Of a stretch of 64,000 bases of DNA, positions 1 to 7,936 are shown piece after piece. Numbering within the stretch: the stretch's first letter is position 1; the number at the start of each line of letters is the position of its first letter. The notes beneath the pieces are model-generated. The model saw only the letters and a program-made list of their open reading frames with translations. It was not told the origin of the DNA and did not search any database. The position numbers and the translations under genes are program-made. Source of the DNA: Candidatus Pantoea formicae (lineage in GTDB: Bacteria; Pseudomonadota; Gammaproteobacteria; Enterobacterales; Enterobacteriaceae); NCBI RefSeq assembly GCF_011752625.1, contig NZ_VWXD01000001.1, positions 186,001 through 250,000 on the forward strand, read 5' to 3'.

Positions 1-226
1 GCGAAAGGTTCTTGAGCTCTTTTGTAGCGTCCGTTGAAGCCATCGCACCGGATTTACCTCGCGCTGTAGACTTCAATGTAGGAACGAACAGACCCAGGCG
101 CATCAAGGCGACCGGTTGTACGGTGTTATTTTTATTAGGGTGGAGTTGAATAACTTCACCGCTATTTTTTGTCACCGACAGAAAAGGTTCTAGTAACGCT
201 TTGTTTTCACTCTCTTTATCTGCCAT
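1..226 (-). CDS. repA: RepFIB-type plasmid replication initiator RepA (N-terminal part; continues beyond the window)
   Basis: The reading frame starts at 226 on the minus strand and is open to the window edge, giving 75 codons. The stretch around residues 28-45 (asparagine-rich, then [11 protein letters not shown] and FVPTLKS) matches my memory of the N-terminus of IncFIB RepA, the initiator that binds iterons and opens the origin. Five 21-bp iterons lie just upstream of the start, as expected for an autoregulated RepFIB initiator. Only the N-terminus is visible, so the DNA-binding winged-helix domains cannot be checked. This gene marks the molecule as a plasmid. Confidence 0.85.
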   Translation of the reverse strand, partial: MADKESENKALLEPFLSVTKNSGEVIQLHPNKNNTVQPVALMRLGLFVPTLKSTARGKSGAMASTDATKELKNLS

Positions 227-244
227 AGCCTGAGATCTTCATTC

Positions 245-253
245 TGTGGATGA
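245..253 (-). promoter_or_regulatory. DnaA-box-like 9-mer next to the iterons
   Basis: The minus-strand 9-mer TCATCCACA differs from the DnaA consensus TTATCCACA at one position. It sits between the repA start and the first iteron, where DnaA boxes are usual in RepFIB-type origins. One isolated 9-mer is weak evidence on its own. Confidence 0.45.
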
Positions 254-270
254 AAAGGATCGATTTCTGA

Positions 271-375
271 TTACAGTGAACATTAACACTGTTTATAGTG
301 AACATTCTACAGTCTATAGTGAATATTATACTGTCTACAGTGAACGTTTTTCTGATTATAGTGAACACGATCACC
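271..375 (+). repeat. RepA iterons: five tandem 21-bp repeats
   Basis: Five copies start at 271, 292, 313, 334 and 355, an exact 21-bp period. Each holds the core TAYAGTGAAYRTT or a close form (the last is TATAGTGAACACG), and the first four end in CTG or CAG. Tandem 21-bp repeats beside repA are the known RepA binding sites of RepFIB replicons. They act both in initiation and in repression of repA. The exact phase (two helical turns) puts all copies on one face of the DNA. Confidence 0.9.
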
Positions 376-462
376 TTCTCAGGCCTTGTGTGGTGCGGCT
401 TGCAACGATCGGGGATCTCTTAGGATCTCTTTAAGATCTCTCTATGATCTTTAATAGAGATC
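369..462. other. GATC (Dam site) cluster in the origin region
   Basis: Seven GATC sites start at 369, 407, 414, 424, 435, 446 and 459. The last six have spacings of 7, 10, 11, 11 and 13 bp, about one per helical turn, many within an AGATCTC or GGATCTC context. Dense Dam sites beside iterons are known from plasmid origins such as P1 oriR, where hemimethylated DNA is bound by SeqA. I infer the same role here. The rest of 463-704 holds no gene that I can support. Confidence 0.6.
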
Positions 463-704
463 TATTCACTGTATAACTGAATAACCCTATGAAGAATCAG
501 CAACTGACGCAGGAAACTGTCAGAATATGCTGCTCATGCAAGCCGACCTCATCAACGTCGCAAAAACATTAATTCTTTGCGAAGAAGATCCTTCTTTTTC
601 ATCATAAGAGAACAACTTCCTCACTATTATTCATTTTTCATCAATCATTGCCGGGCGTAAGGTGAGACACATATTCACCCCATAACTTATGACGAAGGCA
701 TCTT

Positions 705-2081
705 ATGACTGACAACGTTATCTCACGTAACCCCACAACTGGCGAAGTCATCGCAACCTATCCATTACAGAGTGCTGCGCAACTTGAAGCAGCATTGCAA
801 TCCAGTGCTGAAGCATTTGCAACCTGGAAAGCCACCAGCATGGAGCAGCGTGTTCAGGTACTGCGCCAGTTAGCAGAGCAAATTCGTCAACGTCAGGACC
901 AACTCGCGCAAATGGCAACGCTGGAGATGGGAAAACCTATCGCTCAAGCACGCGCTGAAGTGTTGAAGTGCGCCAATCTCTGTGACTGGTATGCAGAACA
1001 GGGTCCTGCCATGTTGGCAGATAAACCAACGCTGGTGGAAAATCAGCAAGCATGGCAGTCATTTCGTCCATTGGGCGCGATCCTTGCGGTCATGCCATGG
1101 AATTTCCCCTACTGGCAAGTACTGCGCGGTGCAGTAAGTATGCTGTTAGCAGGTAACACTTATATGTTGAAACACGCGCCAAGTGTTATGGGGTCAGCAA
1201 ACCTGATGTCAGAACTGTTTGATGCTACCGATTTGCCGAAAGGTGGCTTCACCGTGATCAACGTGGATAACGATGGCGTTTCAACTGCTATCAAAGATTC
1301 ACGCATTGCAGCAGTCGCTGTTACCGGAAGTGTTCGCGCGGGTGGTGCCATCGCCGCCCAAGCAGGTGCTGTACTTAAGAAAACCGTGCTTGAACTCGGC
1401 GGAGCAGATCCCTTTATCGTACTGGCAGATGCTGATCTGGATGCAGCAGTGGCCTCAGCGGTCACAGGACGCTACCAGAACACCGGACAGGTGTGTATGG
1501 CAGCCAAACGGTTCATTATCGAAGAAAGTGTCGCAGAGGAGTTTGAGGCGCGTTTTAGCGCAGCTGTTCAAGCACTGAAGATTGGCGATCCGCTGAATGA
1601 AGAAACCTATATTGGTCCAATGGCACGTTACGACCTGCGTGATGAGCTAGACAACCAAGTGCAGCAGACCATCAAACAAGGTGCACGTTTGGTTATTGGT
1701 GGGCATAAGATCGAGGGTGTGGGTAACTACTACGCGCCGACGATCCTCGCAGATGTCACTCCAGAAATGACCGCATTCCAGCAGGAGATCTTTGGGCCAG
1801 TGGCAGCGATCACTGTGGCTCGTGATGCACAGCATGCTTTAGAGCTGGCTAATGACAGCGAGTTTGGCTTAAGTGCTACGGTGTGGAGCGGTAACGAAGC
1901 GGTTGCCAATGAACTGGCTGAAAAACTGGAAACTGGCGCTGTGTTTATCAACGGCAATGGTGCGTCAGATCCTCGCGTGGCTATTGGCGGGGTGAAGAAA
2001 AGTGGCTATGGCCGCGAGCTTTCAAGCTTTGGTGTGCATGAATTTTGTAATATCCAAACCGTTTGGAAAAACCGCCGCTAA
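705..2081 (+). CDS. sad: NAD(P)-dependent succinate-semialdehyde dehydrogenase, Sad/YneI type
   Basis: A 458-residue aldehyde dehydrogenase that oxidises succinate semialdehyde to succinate in the cytoplasm, the last step of GABA-type catabolism. The motif PWNFP (Asn133), the general base Glu230 in LELGGADP and the nucleophile Cys264 in GQVCMAAKRF are all in place. The short N-terminus and the length match E. coli Sad (about 462 residues) rather than GabD (482). The ATG at 705 has GAAGG eight bases upstream. It stands alone between the origin and the yegT block; no GABA transaminase or GABA permease is visible, so the semialdehyde must come from chromosomal pathways. Substrate specificity is inferred from family resemblance. 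Confidence 0.85.
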   Translation: MTDNVISRNPTTGEVIATYPLQSAAQLEAALQSSAEAFATWKATSMEQRVQVLRQLAEQIRQRQDQLAQMATLEMGKPIAQARAEVLKCANLCDWYAEQGPAMLADKPTLVENQQAWQSFRPLGAILAVMPWNFPYWQVLRGAVSMLLAGNTYMLKHAPSVMGSANLMSELFDATDLPKGGFTVINVDNDGVSTAIKDSRIAAVAVTGSVRAGGAIAAQAGAVLKKTVLELGGADPFIVLADADLDAAVASAVTGRYQNTGQVCMAAKRFIIEESVAEEFEARFSAAVQALKIGDPLNEETYIGPMARYDLRDELDNQVQQTIKQGARLVIGGHKIEGVGNYYAPTILADVTPEMTAFQQEIFGPVAAITVARDAQHALELANDSEFGLSATVWSGNEAVANELAEKLETGAVFINGNGASDPRVAIGGVKKSGYGRELSSFGVHEFCNIQTVWKNRR

Positions 2082-2088
2082 TTTACAT

Positions 2089-2109
2089 TGGGCGCGTGCT
2101 GCGCGCCCA
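2089..2109 (+). terminator. GC-rich stem-loop after sad (possible terminator or intergenic palindrome)
   Basis: A perfect 8-bp stem, TGGGCGCG against CGCGCCCA, with a 5-base loop begins seven bases after the sad stop codon. There is no run of T after it, so it may be a transcript-end stabilising palindrome rather than a true intrinsic terminator. Confidence 0.45.
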
Positions 2110-2187
2110 CAAACCTCGCATTATCTCCCTTCCTTCTGTTAATTCCTCGTTAAGATTGTTGTGGAGCAGCTCAAATAATCCACTAAT

Positions 2188-2216
2188 GGTATTACAAAGG
2201 TATTGCTAGTGGTGTT
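2188..2216 (+). promoter_or_regulatory. Three GGTRTT direct repeats upstream of yegT (possible YegW site)
   Basis: GGTATT at 2188, GGTATT at 2199 and GGTGTT at 2211 repeat at 11 and 12 bp, one helical turn apart. CACTA at 2181 and TAGTG at 2207 form a wider inverted pair around two of them. This lies 36-65 bp before the yegT start. A GntR-type repressor (YegW) is encoded at the other end of the block. The link is inference. Confidence 0.3.
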
Positions 2217-2252
2217 AGATTGGCCTCACCTACACCGGGGAGTCCTCTTTCA

Positions 2253-3527
2253 ATGAAAACAACAATCCCAAAATTATCCTTCATGATGTTTCTCGAGTGG
2301 TTTATCTGGGGAGCATGGTTTGTACCGCTCTGGGCTTTTCTCAGCAAAAACGGCTTTTCGCCGGTTGAGATAGCCTGGTGCTACGCCTGTACCTCGATTG
2401 CCGCTATCTTGTCTCCGATCCTGGTAGGATCGCTGGCAGACCGTTTCTTCCAGGCACAAAAAGTTCTGTCGCTTCTCATGATCGTCGGATCGATTTTAAT
2501 GTACTTCGCCGCGCAGCAAACGCACTTCAGTAGCTTCTTCCCATTGCTGCTGTTGTATGCGCTGACTTACATGCCAACGATTGCGCTGACTAACAGCATT
2601 GCCTTCTCACATGTTCGGGACGTCGAGCGCGACTACCCACGTGTGCGTGTGATGGGCACCTTAGGCTGGATAGCCTCCGGTATTGTCTGCGGATTCCTGC
2701 CGCCACTAATGGGGTTTGGTGATATTTCAGCAAGCAATATTCCACTGTTGATCACCGCAGCCAGTTCGCTGGTACTCGGCATCTTTGCCTTGATGTTGCC
2801 TGCAACTGAACCCAAAAGTACCGGTAAATTCAGCCTGCGTGTGGCTCTTGGGCTGGATGCATTGCACCTGCTCAAGGATCGCAGCTTCCTGGTATTCTTC
2901 GTCTGTTCATTCCTCTTCAGTATGCCGCTGGCGTTTTATTACATCTTCGCCGAAGGCTATTTGACAGAAGTGGGTCTGCCCCATGCCACCGGTTGGATGA
3001 CGCTGGGCCAGGTTTCAGAGATCTTCTTCCTGTTAGCGTTGCCGTTCTTCATCAAACGCTTTGGTATCGGCAAAGTGCTGCTACTTGGCCTCACTACCGC
3101 GGCACTGCGCTACATCTTCTTCGTGTTCGGTGGTGATCAGAACATGTTGACCCTTGGCATGCTGTTTATGGGCATCCTGTTACACGGTGTCAGCTACGAC
3201 TTCTACTTCATCACGGCCTACATTTACGTGGATAAGAAGGCGCCTGTGGCGATGCGCAATGCCGCGCAGGGTTTGATTACGCTGGCATGCCAAGGCATTG
3301 GTAGCCTGCTGGGTTACCGTTTGGGCGGTTATCTGATGCAAGAGATGTTCGCTTATGACCAACCCCGTAACGGGCAGACGTTTAACTGGGCGGGCATGTG
3401 GATGTTTGGCAGCGTGATGATCATCATTATCACCATCGCCTTCATTGTGCTGTTCCGCGACGGTAAAAAACGCAGTGATGAATTAACCGCATTCGAGCAA
3501 TCAGCAACCGCTGACAGCCATAAATAA
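2253..3527 (+). CDS. yegT: Putative nucleoside permease of the NupG/XapB major facilitator family (YegT)
   Basis: A 424-residue inner-membrane protein with about 12 hydrophobic segments and no signal peptide, of the nucleoside:H+ symporter family. An earlier TTG at 2220 would add 11 residues, but the ATG at 2253 has GGGGAG about ten bases upstream and gives the length expected of E. coli YegT (425). Eleven bases separate its stop from the yegU start. The order transporter, ADP-ribosylglycohydrolase, PfkB kinase with an opposed GntR gene is that of yegTUV/yegW in E. coli. The true substrate is not established; a nucleoside or ribosylated compound fits the neighbours. Confidence 0.85.
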   Translation: MKTTIPKLSFMMFLEWFIWGAWFVPLWAFLSKNGFSPVEIAWCYACTSIAAILSPILVGSLADRFFQAQKVLSLLMIVGSILMYFAAQQTHFSSFFPLLLLYALTYMPTIALTNSIAFSHVRDVERDYPRVRVMGTLGWIASGIVCGFLPPLMGFGDISASNIPLLITAASSLVLGIFALMLPATEPKSTGKFSLRVALGLDALHLLKDRSFLVFFVCSFLFSMPLAFYYIFAEGYLTEVGLPHATGWMTLGQVSEIFFLLALPFFIKRFGIGKVLLLGLTTAALRYIFFVFGGDQNMLTLGMLFMGILLHGVSYDFYFITAYIYVDKKAPVAMRNAAQGLITLACQGIGSLLGYRLGGYLMQEMFAYDQPRNGQTFNWAGMWMFGSVMIIIITIAFIVLFRDGKKRSDELTAFEQSATADSHK

Positions 3528-3538
3528 GAGAAGTAATC

Positions 3539-4567
3539 ATGACGATGACACACCAGGAAAAACGGATTTTGGGGGCGTTTTACGGCCAGGCGCTGGGCGA
3601 TGCGATGGGGATGCCATCGGAATTGTGGCCGCGCAGCCGCGTGAAGCAACATTTTGGCTGGATCGACCGCTTTTTACCGGGACCAGCAGAAAACAATGCC
3701 GCCTGCTATTTCGGGCAGGCAGCATTCACTGATGACACCTCCATGGCGCTGGCCTTGGCCGATGCCATTCTGATGCATGAGGGTGACATTAATGCGGAAA
3801 CCATTGGTGCCAACATTCTGAGCTGGGCGGAAGACTTTGATGCCTTCAATAAAAACGTGCTCGGCCCAACCTCAAAAATCGCGCTGAATGCCCTTAAGAA
3901 CGGCACGCCGGTTTCGCAGTTGGAAAATAATGGCATGACCAATGGTGCGGCCATGCGCGTCTCTCCGTTGGGCTGCTTGCTGCCAGCGCGGGACCTCAGC
4001 AGCTTTATTGATGCGGTGGCGCTGGCATCCAGCCCCACGCACAAGTCGGATGTTGCCATTGCTGGCGCGACAGTGATCGCTTGGGCGGTATCGCGTGCCA
4101 TTGATGGCGTAAGTTGGGCAACCATCCGCGATGAGTTACCCACCATTGCACGGGCAGCACAGGAAAAACGCATCACCACCTTTAGTGCTTCTATGGCGGC
4201 TCGTCTTGAACTGGCCATCAGTGTGGTGGCGCAGGGCAGAGGGATGGAATCCACCATGCAGCAAATATATGACCTGGTGGGTACAGGCACCAGCACCATT
4301 GAATCTGTACCCGCCGCGATTGCTATGGTTGAGCTGGCGAATACCGATCCGAATCGCTGCGCGATCCTTTGTGCAAATCTGGGTGGAGACACCGATACCA
4401 TCGGCGCAATGGCGGTGGCTATTTGCGGCGCGCTGCACGGCATCGACGGCATTGATAGCCAGCTGAAAGCGGAGCTGGATGCTGCAAATGCGCTAGACTT
4501 CACGCGCTATAGCTGTGCTTTCACGCGTTTCCGTCAGCAGCGCGAGGCCGCTTATGCTGACGCCTGA
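3539..4567 (+). CDS. yegU: ADP-ribosylglycohydrolase family protein YegU
   Basis: A 342-residue cytoplasmic hydrolase of the ADP-ribosylglycohydrolase fold. The two metal-binding signatures are present: TDDTSM at residues 64-69 and GGDTDT at 282-287. Family members cleave N- or O-glycosidic bonds of ADP-ribose or of related ribosides using two Mg ions. Sited between a nucleoside-type permease and a sugar kinase, it probably splits an imported riboside so that YegV can phosphorylate the sugar or the product; this is inference. The start has AGAGAAG upstream. The 3' end overlaps yegV by 14 bases, which suggests translational coupling. Confidence 0.85.
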   Translation: MTMTHQEKRILGAFYGQALGDAMGMPSELWPRSRVKQHFGWIDRFLPGPAENNAACYFGQAAFTDDTSMALALADAILMHEGDINAETIGANILSWAEDFDAFNKNVLGPTSKIALNALKNGTPVSQLENNGMTNGAAMRVSPLGCLLPARDLSSFIDAVALASSPTHKSDVAIAGATVIAWAVSRAIDGVSWATIRDELPTIARAAQEKRITTFSASMAARLELAISVVAQGRGMESTMQQIYDLVGTGTSTIESVPAAIAMVELANTDPNRCAILCANLGGDTDTIGAMAVAICGALHGIDGIDSQLKAELDAANALDFTRYSCAFTRFRQQREAAYADA

Positions 4568-5534
4568 TGACCTGAACCGGTTGGTAGGATGTTTTCCGGT
4601 GTGTGTGATTGGCGCTGCAGTGGTGGACGTGATTGCTGACGCATACTCACTACCTCATCGTGGCAGTGACATTGAACTCCACCAGCAGGGCGTCAACGTC
4701 GGTGGCTGCGCGTTGAATGTGGCCATTGCGCTGCATCGACTGGGCATTCCCTCCCATAACGCGTTGCCGCTCGGGAATGGTACCTGGGCCAGTATTGTGC
4801 GTCAGAAACTCACTGAATATGGCATTCATAGTGTGCTGGAGACCAGCAAAGGCGATAACGGCTGGTGTCTGGCGCTGGTGGAACCGGACGGCGAACGTAC
4901 TTTTCTGTCTGTCAGTGGGGTAGAGAATCTGTGGGATGCTGAGCTGCTGCGCGCTATACCACAACCCCCGCAGCGCTGGATCTACCTGTCTGGCTACCAG
5001 CTCACCAGCAAAAGCGGCGATATCCTGATCGACTGGCTTGAACAGCAGACGAAAAGCTATCAGTTGCTGGTGGACTTCGGCCCGCGCTTGGCTGATATCG
5101 ATGATGCGCAGTTTGCTCGGATTATGGCGTTAAAACCACTGATTACAGTGAACAGACAGGAGGCAGAACTGCTGTGGTACGAGCGTCTTGCCCAGCGTGA
5201 AACCTTTGATGCAAAGCGCCTTATGGATAAATGGCGTCAACGCTTTGGTGGCGCAATGGTCGTGCGCTTGGACAGTGAAGGGGCGGGATTTGTTGATGCG
5301 CACTCTCAGGGCTGGGTCCCGGCATTGCCGACACAGGTGGTAGACACGATTGGCGCAGGAGACAGCCACGCGGGGGGACTGCTGGCCGGTTTGGCTTCAG
5401 GGTGGTCGCTGGCGGACTGCGTTGCTTTAGGAAACGCCGTGGCCTCATACGTTGTCTCGCAGCGCGGTGGCGACTGTGCACCAGACCGCGCCACGCTGCA
5501 CCGCTATTGGCAGCAAAGGATCACTCAGCAATAA
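4554..5534 (+). CDS. yegV: PfkB-family sugar/nucleoside kinase YegV
   Basis: A 326-residue carbohydrate kinase. The N-terminal PfkB signature (GGCALNVAIAL) and the C-terminal DTIGAGDSHAGG with catalytic Asp270 are clear. It would phosphorylate a sugar or ribosyl substrate with ATP in the cytoplasm. An upstream ATG in frame at 4515 exists, but the ATG at 4554 has GAGG nine bases before it and yields the family length (E. coli YegV 321). It overlaps the yegU end by 14 bases. Its own 3' end overlaps the convergent yegW by 14 bases. Its exact substrate is unknown. Confidence 0.85.
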   Translation: MLTPDDLNRLVGCFPVCVIGAAVVDVIADAYSLPHRGSDIELHQQGVNVGGCALNVAIALHRLGIPSHNALPLGNGTWASIVRQKLTEYGIHSVLETSKGDNGWCLALVEPDGERTFLSVSGVENLWDAELLRAIPQPPQRWIYLSGYQLTSKSGDILIDWLEQQTKSYQLLVDFGPRLADIDDAQFARIMALKPLITVNRQEAELLWYERLAQRETFDAKRLMDKWRQRFGGAMVVRLDSEGAGFVDAHSQGWVPALPTQVVDTIGAGDSHAGGLLAGLASGWSLADCVALGNAVASYVVSQRGGDCAPDRATLHRYWQQRITQQ

Positions 5535-6261
5535 ATACGTACATATCGCTGCGACAGTAGCTAATGCTGTATTCAAGCGGATTGCCTTGCGCGTCGAGTG
5601 CCAGCTGTTTAATGACCAGAACAGGCACGTTATCGGGTAAGGCAATCTGCTGCTGGAGGGCTTCATCAGGCATGCGAGCACTTACTCTGCTCTGAGATTT
5701 TACCGGCAGGATCTGCTGCTTTTGAAAGTAGTCATACAGCGAAATACCAATTTCATCGGCATCGGCAATAAAACATGCAGGCACCCAAGATTCTTCGACG
5801 GAAACGGCTTGCTGATCGACATAGCGAATACGCTTCAGCAGGTAGACATCGCTGCCTTTATCCAGTCCCAGTTTCTCGCCAATCTCAGCGCTGCACTGAA
5901 TCTTGCTCTTATTTATCCATACGGTATCCGGCTTTTTACCACGTAATACCGCTTGCTGAGACAGGCCTTTGGGTTCTTTCAGCGAATATTCAAACTGGCT
6001 GCAAATCTGCGTACCGTAGCCGCGTGAACGTACTACCACGCCATCCTTTTCCAACTCGTCCATGGCTTTTCGCACGGTGATGCGCGAAATGCTCAGCGAT
6101 TGGCTGAATTCGCGCTCGCCAGGCAAAATCTCTTCATGCACCAAAATCCCGTCACGGACTGCCTCTTTAATCGCAGTAGCAAAACGCTTATACAGCGGCG
6201 TGCGGCTTGCATCAGCCAGTGTTGTGCTCAGCCGTGAAAACAGAGGATTATGTTCGGTCAT
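5521..6261 (-). CDS. yegW: GntR-family repressor with UTRA ligand domain, YegW
   Basis: A 246-residue regulator. The N-terminal winged helix (about residues 22-85) contains SRITVRKAMDELEKDG and ends in RGYGTQI, the usual GntR/HutC junction. The rest is a UTRA effector domain, which in relatives binds a sugar phosphate or similar small molecule. It is transcribed toward yegTUV and shares 14 bp with the yegV end. The YegW/yegTUV pairing is known from E. coli. It probably represses the operon and responds to the YegV product, which is inference. Confidence 0.85.
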   Translation of the reverse strand: MTEHNPLFSRLSTTLADASRTPLYKRFATAIKEAVRDGILVHEEILPGEREFSQSLSISRITVRKAMDELEKDGVVVRSRGYGTQICSQFEYSLKEPKGLSQQAVLRGKKPDTVWINKSKIQCSAEIGEKLGLDKGSDVYLLKRIRYVDQQAVSVEESWVPACFIADADEIGISLYDYFQKQQILPVKSQSRVSARMPDEALQQQIALPDNVPVLVIKQLALDAQGNPLEYSISYCRSDMYVFIAE

Positions 6262-6350
6262 AGCGGTTAGCGATGCTCAATAAAGTCGGCGAAGGGGGAA
6301 TGATAATACTGAATTTTGTTACTATCCAAGTAGTCTATTCTGTGGGGGAA

Positions 6351-6368
6351 GGCGACCATTAGGCCGCC
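6351..6368. repeat. Intergenic palindrome with A/C mismatch (copy 1)
   Basis: GGCGACC and GGCCGCC flank an ATTA loop and pair fully except for one A/C mismatch at the fifth position. It lies ten bases after the tautomerase stop. A near-identical element with the same mismatch occurs at 52023-52042, which points to a dispersed intergenic repeat family. Confidence 0.5.
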
Positions 6369-6378
6369 CAGAAGTCAC

Positions 6379-6564
6379 TTAGCGCTCATCGAACGGCACG
6401 CCGCCTTTTGCTTTGTGATGCTTCGGCGTTTCAATGATCGAGACTGTCACTGAGTTTGCATCGATCTCAAAGGATTCCGCCACTGCGACGGTCACTGCTT
6501 TCAGCAACTTCTTCTTCTGCTCAACCGTGCGGCCTTCCGCAGCATAAACAATGATTTCTGGCAT
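6379..6564 (-). CDS. Small tautomerase of the 4-oxalocrotonate tautomerase superfamily
   Basis: A 61-residue protein whose first residue after the initiator Met is Pro, the catalytic base of 4-oxalocrotonate tautomerase/MIF-fold enzymes. The stretch RTVEQKKKLLKAVTVAVAES is the typical first helix. Such proteins form dimers of trimers and interconvert enol and keto acids; the substrate cannot be told from sequence. A strong AAGGAG lies eight bases upstream of the ATG. It is a single gene between yegW and an acetyltransferase, all on the minus strand. Confidence 0.8.
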   Translation of the reverse strand: MPEIIVYAAEGRTVEQKKKLLKAVTVAVAESFEIDANSVTVSIIETPKHHKAKGGVPFDER

Positions 6565-6678
6565 ATCCGTGTCTCCTTGAGGGTTAAGATTCGGGTCTCA
6601 GCATAACCCAGCAACGCCCGCGCAGGCAGTGCGAATTTTTCATAAGCCCCGCCGAGTAAGTGATATCTCGCAGACCGC

Positions 6679-7200
6679 TTAACGTTCTGGCGGCTGGCTA
6701 TCACCGACACCCAGTGAGCGCTGCATCACGACGGTGTCGAGCCAGCGGCCATGTTTGAATCCCACCGATTTCATCACACCGGTGTGCTCGAAGCCGAGCG
6801 CCCGGTGTAATCCCAGCGATCCCTGATTGGCGCTATCTCCCACGATGGCGATGATCTGGCGAAAGCCTGCTGCTTCTGCCAGCGCAATCGCCTTTTGCAA
6901 TAACGCCCGCCCGACGCCACGTCCGGTTTGTTCATGATCGAGATAAATCGAATCTTCCAGCGTGAAGCGATAGGCATAGCGCGGTCGATAAGGTGCCAGA
7001 TAACAATAACCCAATACCTGTTCATCCTCTTGCGCCACCAGCCAGAAGCCACCGCGCTGCTGCACATCTTTGACGCGGTTGAGCATTTCGCTTTCGCTGG
7101 GCGGTTCGGTCTCGAAGGTGGCGGTGCCGTGGAGGACGTGCCACGCATAGATTTTCTGAATGGCAGCGGCGTGATGGGGTCGGGCGGGAATAATATCCAT
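6679..7200 (-). CDS. GNAT N-acetyltransferase, phosphinothricin/methionine-sulfone acetyltransferase type
   Basis: A 173-residue GNAT enzyme. The N-terminal part with HGTATFETEPPS and the acetyl-CoA loop QTGRGVGRALL, followed by IAIVGDSANQGSLGLHRALG and VGFKHGRWLD, is the pattern of the PAT/Bar/MddA family. Members acetylate phosphinothricin, methionine sulfoximine or methionine sulfone, and so protect glutamine synthetase or detoxify oxidised methionine. The precise substrate is inferred. It has no operon partner; the next gene upstream is the azl regulator, 88 bp away. Confidence 0.8.
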   Translation of the reverse strand: MDIIPARPHHAAAIQKIYAWHVLHGTATFETEPPSESEMLNRVKDVQQRGGFWLVAQEDEQVLGYCYLAPYRPRYAYRFTLEDSIYLDHEQTGRGVGRALLQKAIALAEAAGFRQIIAIVGDSANQGSLGLHRALGFEHTGVMKSVGFKHGRWLDTVVMQRSLGVGDSQPPER

Positions 7201-7288
7201 ATGTTCCTAATAATCGGCTAGCGAAAAACACAGGATGCCACCGTGTCACGCGCCAATCATCGGGTTTGAACATAGGAAATTATTATGA

Positions 7289-7837
7289 CTAATTTTGCTC
7301 CGACAGCTGCACCGCCATGGTATTCGCTTCCAGCGCTTCAAAGATGTGCGGTTCGTCGGCGGGGTAGCAGATGTAGTCACCTGGATGAAGTTCGACCGGG
7401 GCATCGGTAGGCCCAACCAGGGCGCGACCCTGCGCAATAATGATGTGTTCAACCGAACCCGGCGGATGCGGATGAGAGGCGCGCGGTGCGCCCGGCTGGC
7501 TGGTGATTAGATATAAATCACGACGACCGCCCGGCGGACAGCTGGCCAGTAACGATGCCTGGTAATCGGCTAATTCAGCCGACACCATCATGCCTTCGCC
7601 ACGACGGATCACCTGCAGACGCTTCACTTCCGGTTCCATCAGCCGGGCAAACGGAATATTGAGTGCCACGCACAGTGACCATAACGTCTCAATGCTGGGA
7701 TTGCCGTTGCCTGCTTCCAGTTGTGAAAGCGTGGATTTCGCAATGCCGGCACGGCGGGCGACTTCGGTTAACGAGAGCCCTGCACGCTGGCGTTCGCGCA
7801 CTAATCCAGCAGAGATAAGATCGATCGGTGGTGTCAC
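7289..7837 (-). CDS. XRE-cupin transcriptional regulator of azlCD
   Basis: A 182-residue regulator with an N-terminal XRE helix-turn-helix (residues 12-67, containing SLTEVARRAGIAKSTLSQLE) and a C-terminal cupin (about 100-175, containing HIIIAQG and HPGDYICYPADEPH). XRE-cupin proteins sense small ligands through the barrel. It is divergent from azlC across a 99-bp gap that holds a 9-bp inverted repeat, so control of azlCD and of itself is likely. This arrangement is common for AzlCD exporters. Confidence 0.8.
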   Translation of the reverse strand: MTPPIDLISAGLVRERQRAGLSLTEVARRAGIAKSTLSQLEAGNGNPSIETLWSLCVALNIPFARLMEPEVKRLQVIRRGEGMMVSAELADYQASLLASCPPGGRRDLYLITSQPGAPRASHPHPPGSVEHIIIAQGRALVGPTDAPVELHPGDYICYPADEPHIFEALEANTMAVQLSEQN

Positions 7838-7854
7838 AATTACTCCTGTTCTTT

Positions 7855-7925
7855 ATATCGAACGTTTTGTTCATCTTGTAAAACAATTCGGGCGCGTTCA
7901 TTATAACGGCTTTCCTGTTCGATAT
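7855..7925. promoter_or_regulatory. Inverted repeat in the azl divergent promoter region
   Basis: ATATCGAAC at 7855-7863 is repeated inverted as GTTCGATAT at 7917-7925, a perfect 9-bp match with centres 62 bp apart, close to six helical turns. CCTGTTC also occurs directly next to both arms. It lies between the XRE-cupin gene and azlC and is the best candidate for the regulator's binding sites. Confidence 0.5.
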
Positions 7926-7936
7926 GAGATCAAATT

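Noticed and set aside
246..434. 62-residue open frame with repeated TVYSE units
   Set aside because: The repeats are the 21-bp iterons read in frame (21 bp gives 7 codons). It has no ribosome site and is an artefact of the origin.
582..599. AAGAAG-ATC-CTTCTT followed by three T residues, terminator-like
   Set aside because: Six A/T-rich pairs with a 3-base loop are too weak, and no gene on the plus strand ends before it.
3706..4503. 265-residue minus-strand frame opposite yegU
   Set aside because: A shadow of a GC-rich gene; no ribosome site, no recognisable motif, and yegU has clear catalytic motifs on the other strand.
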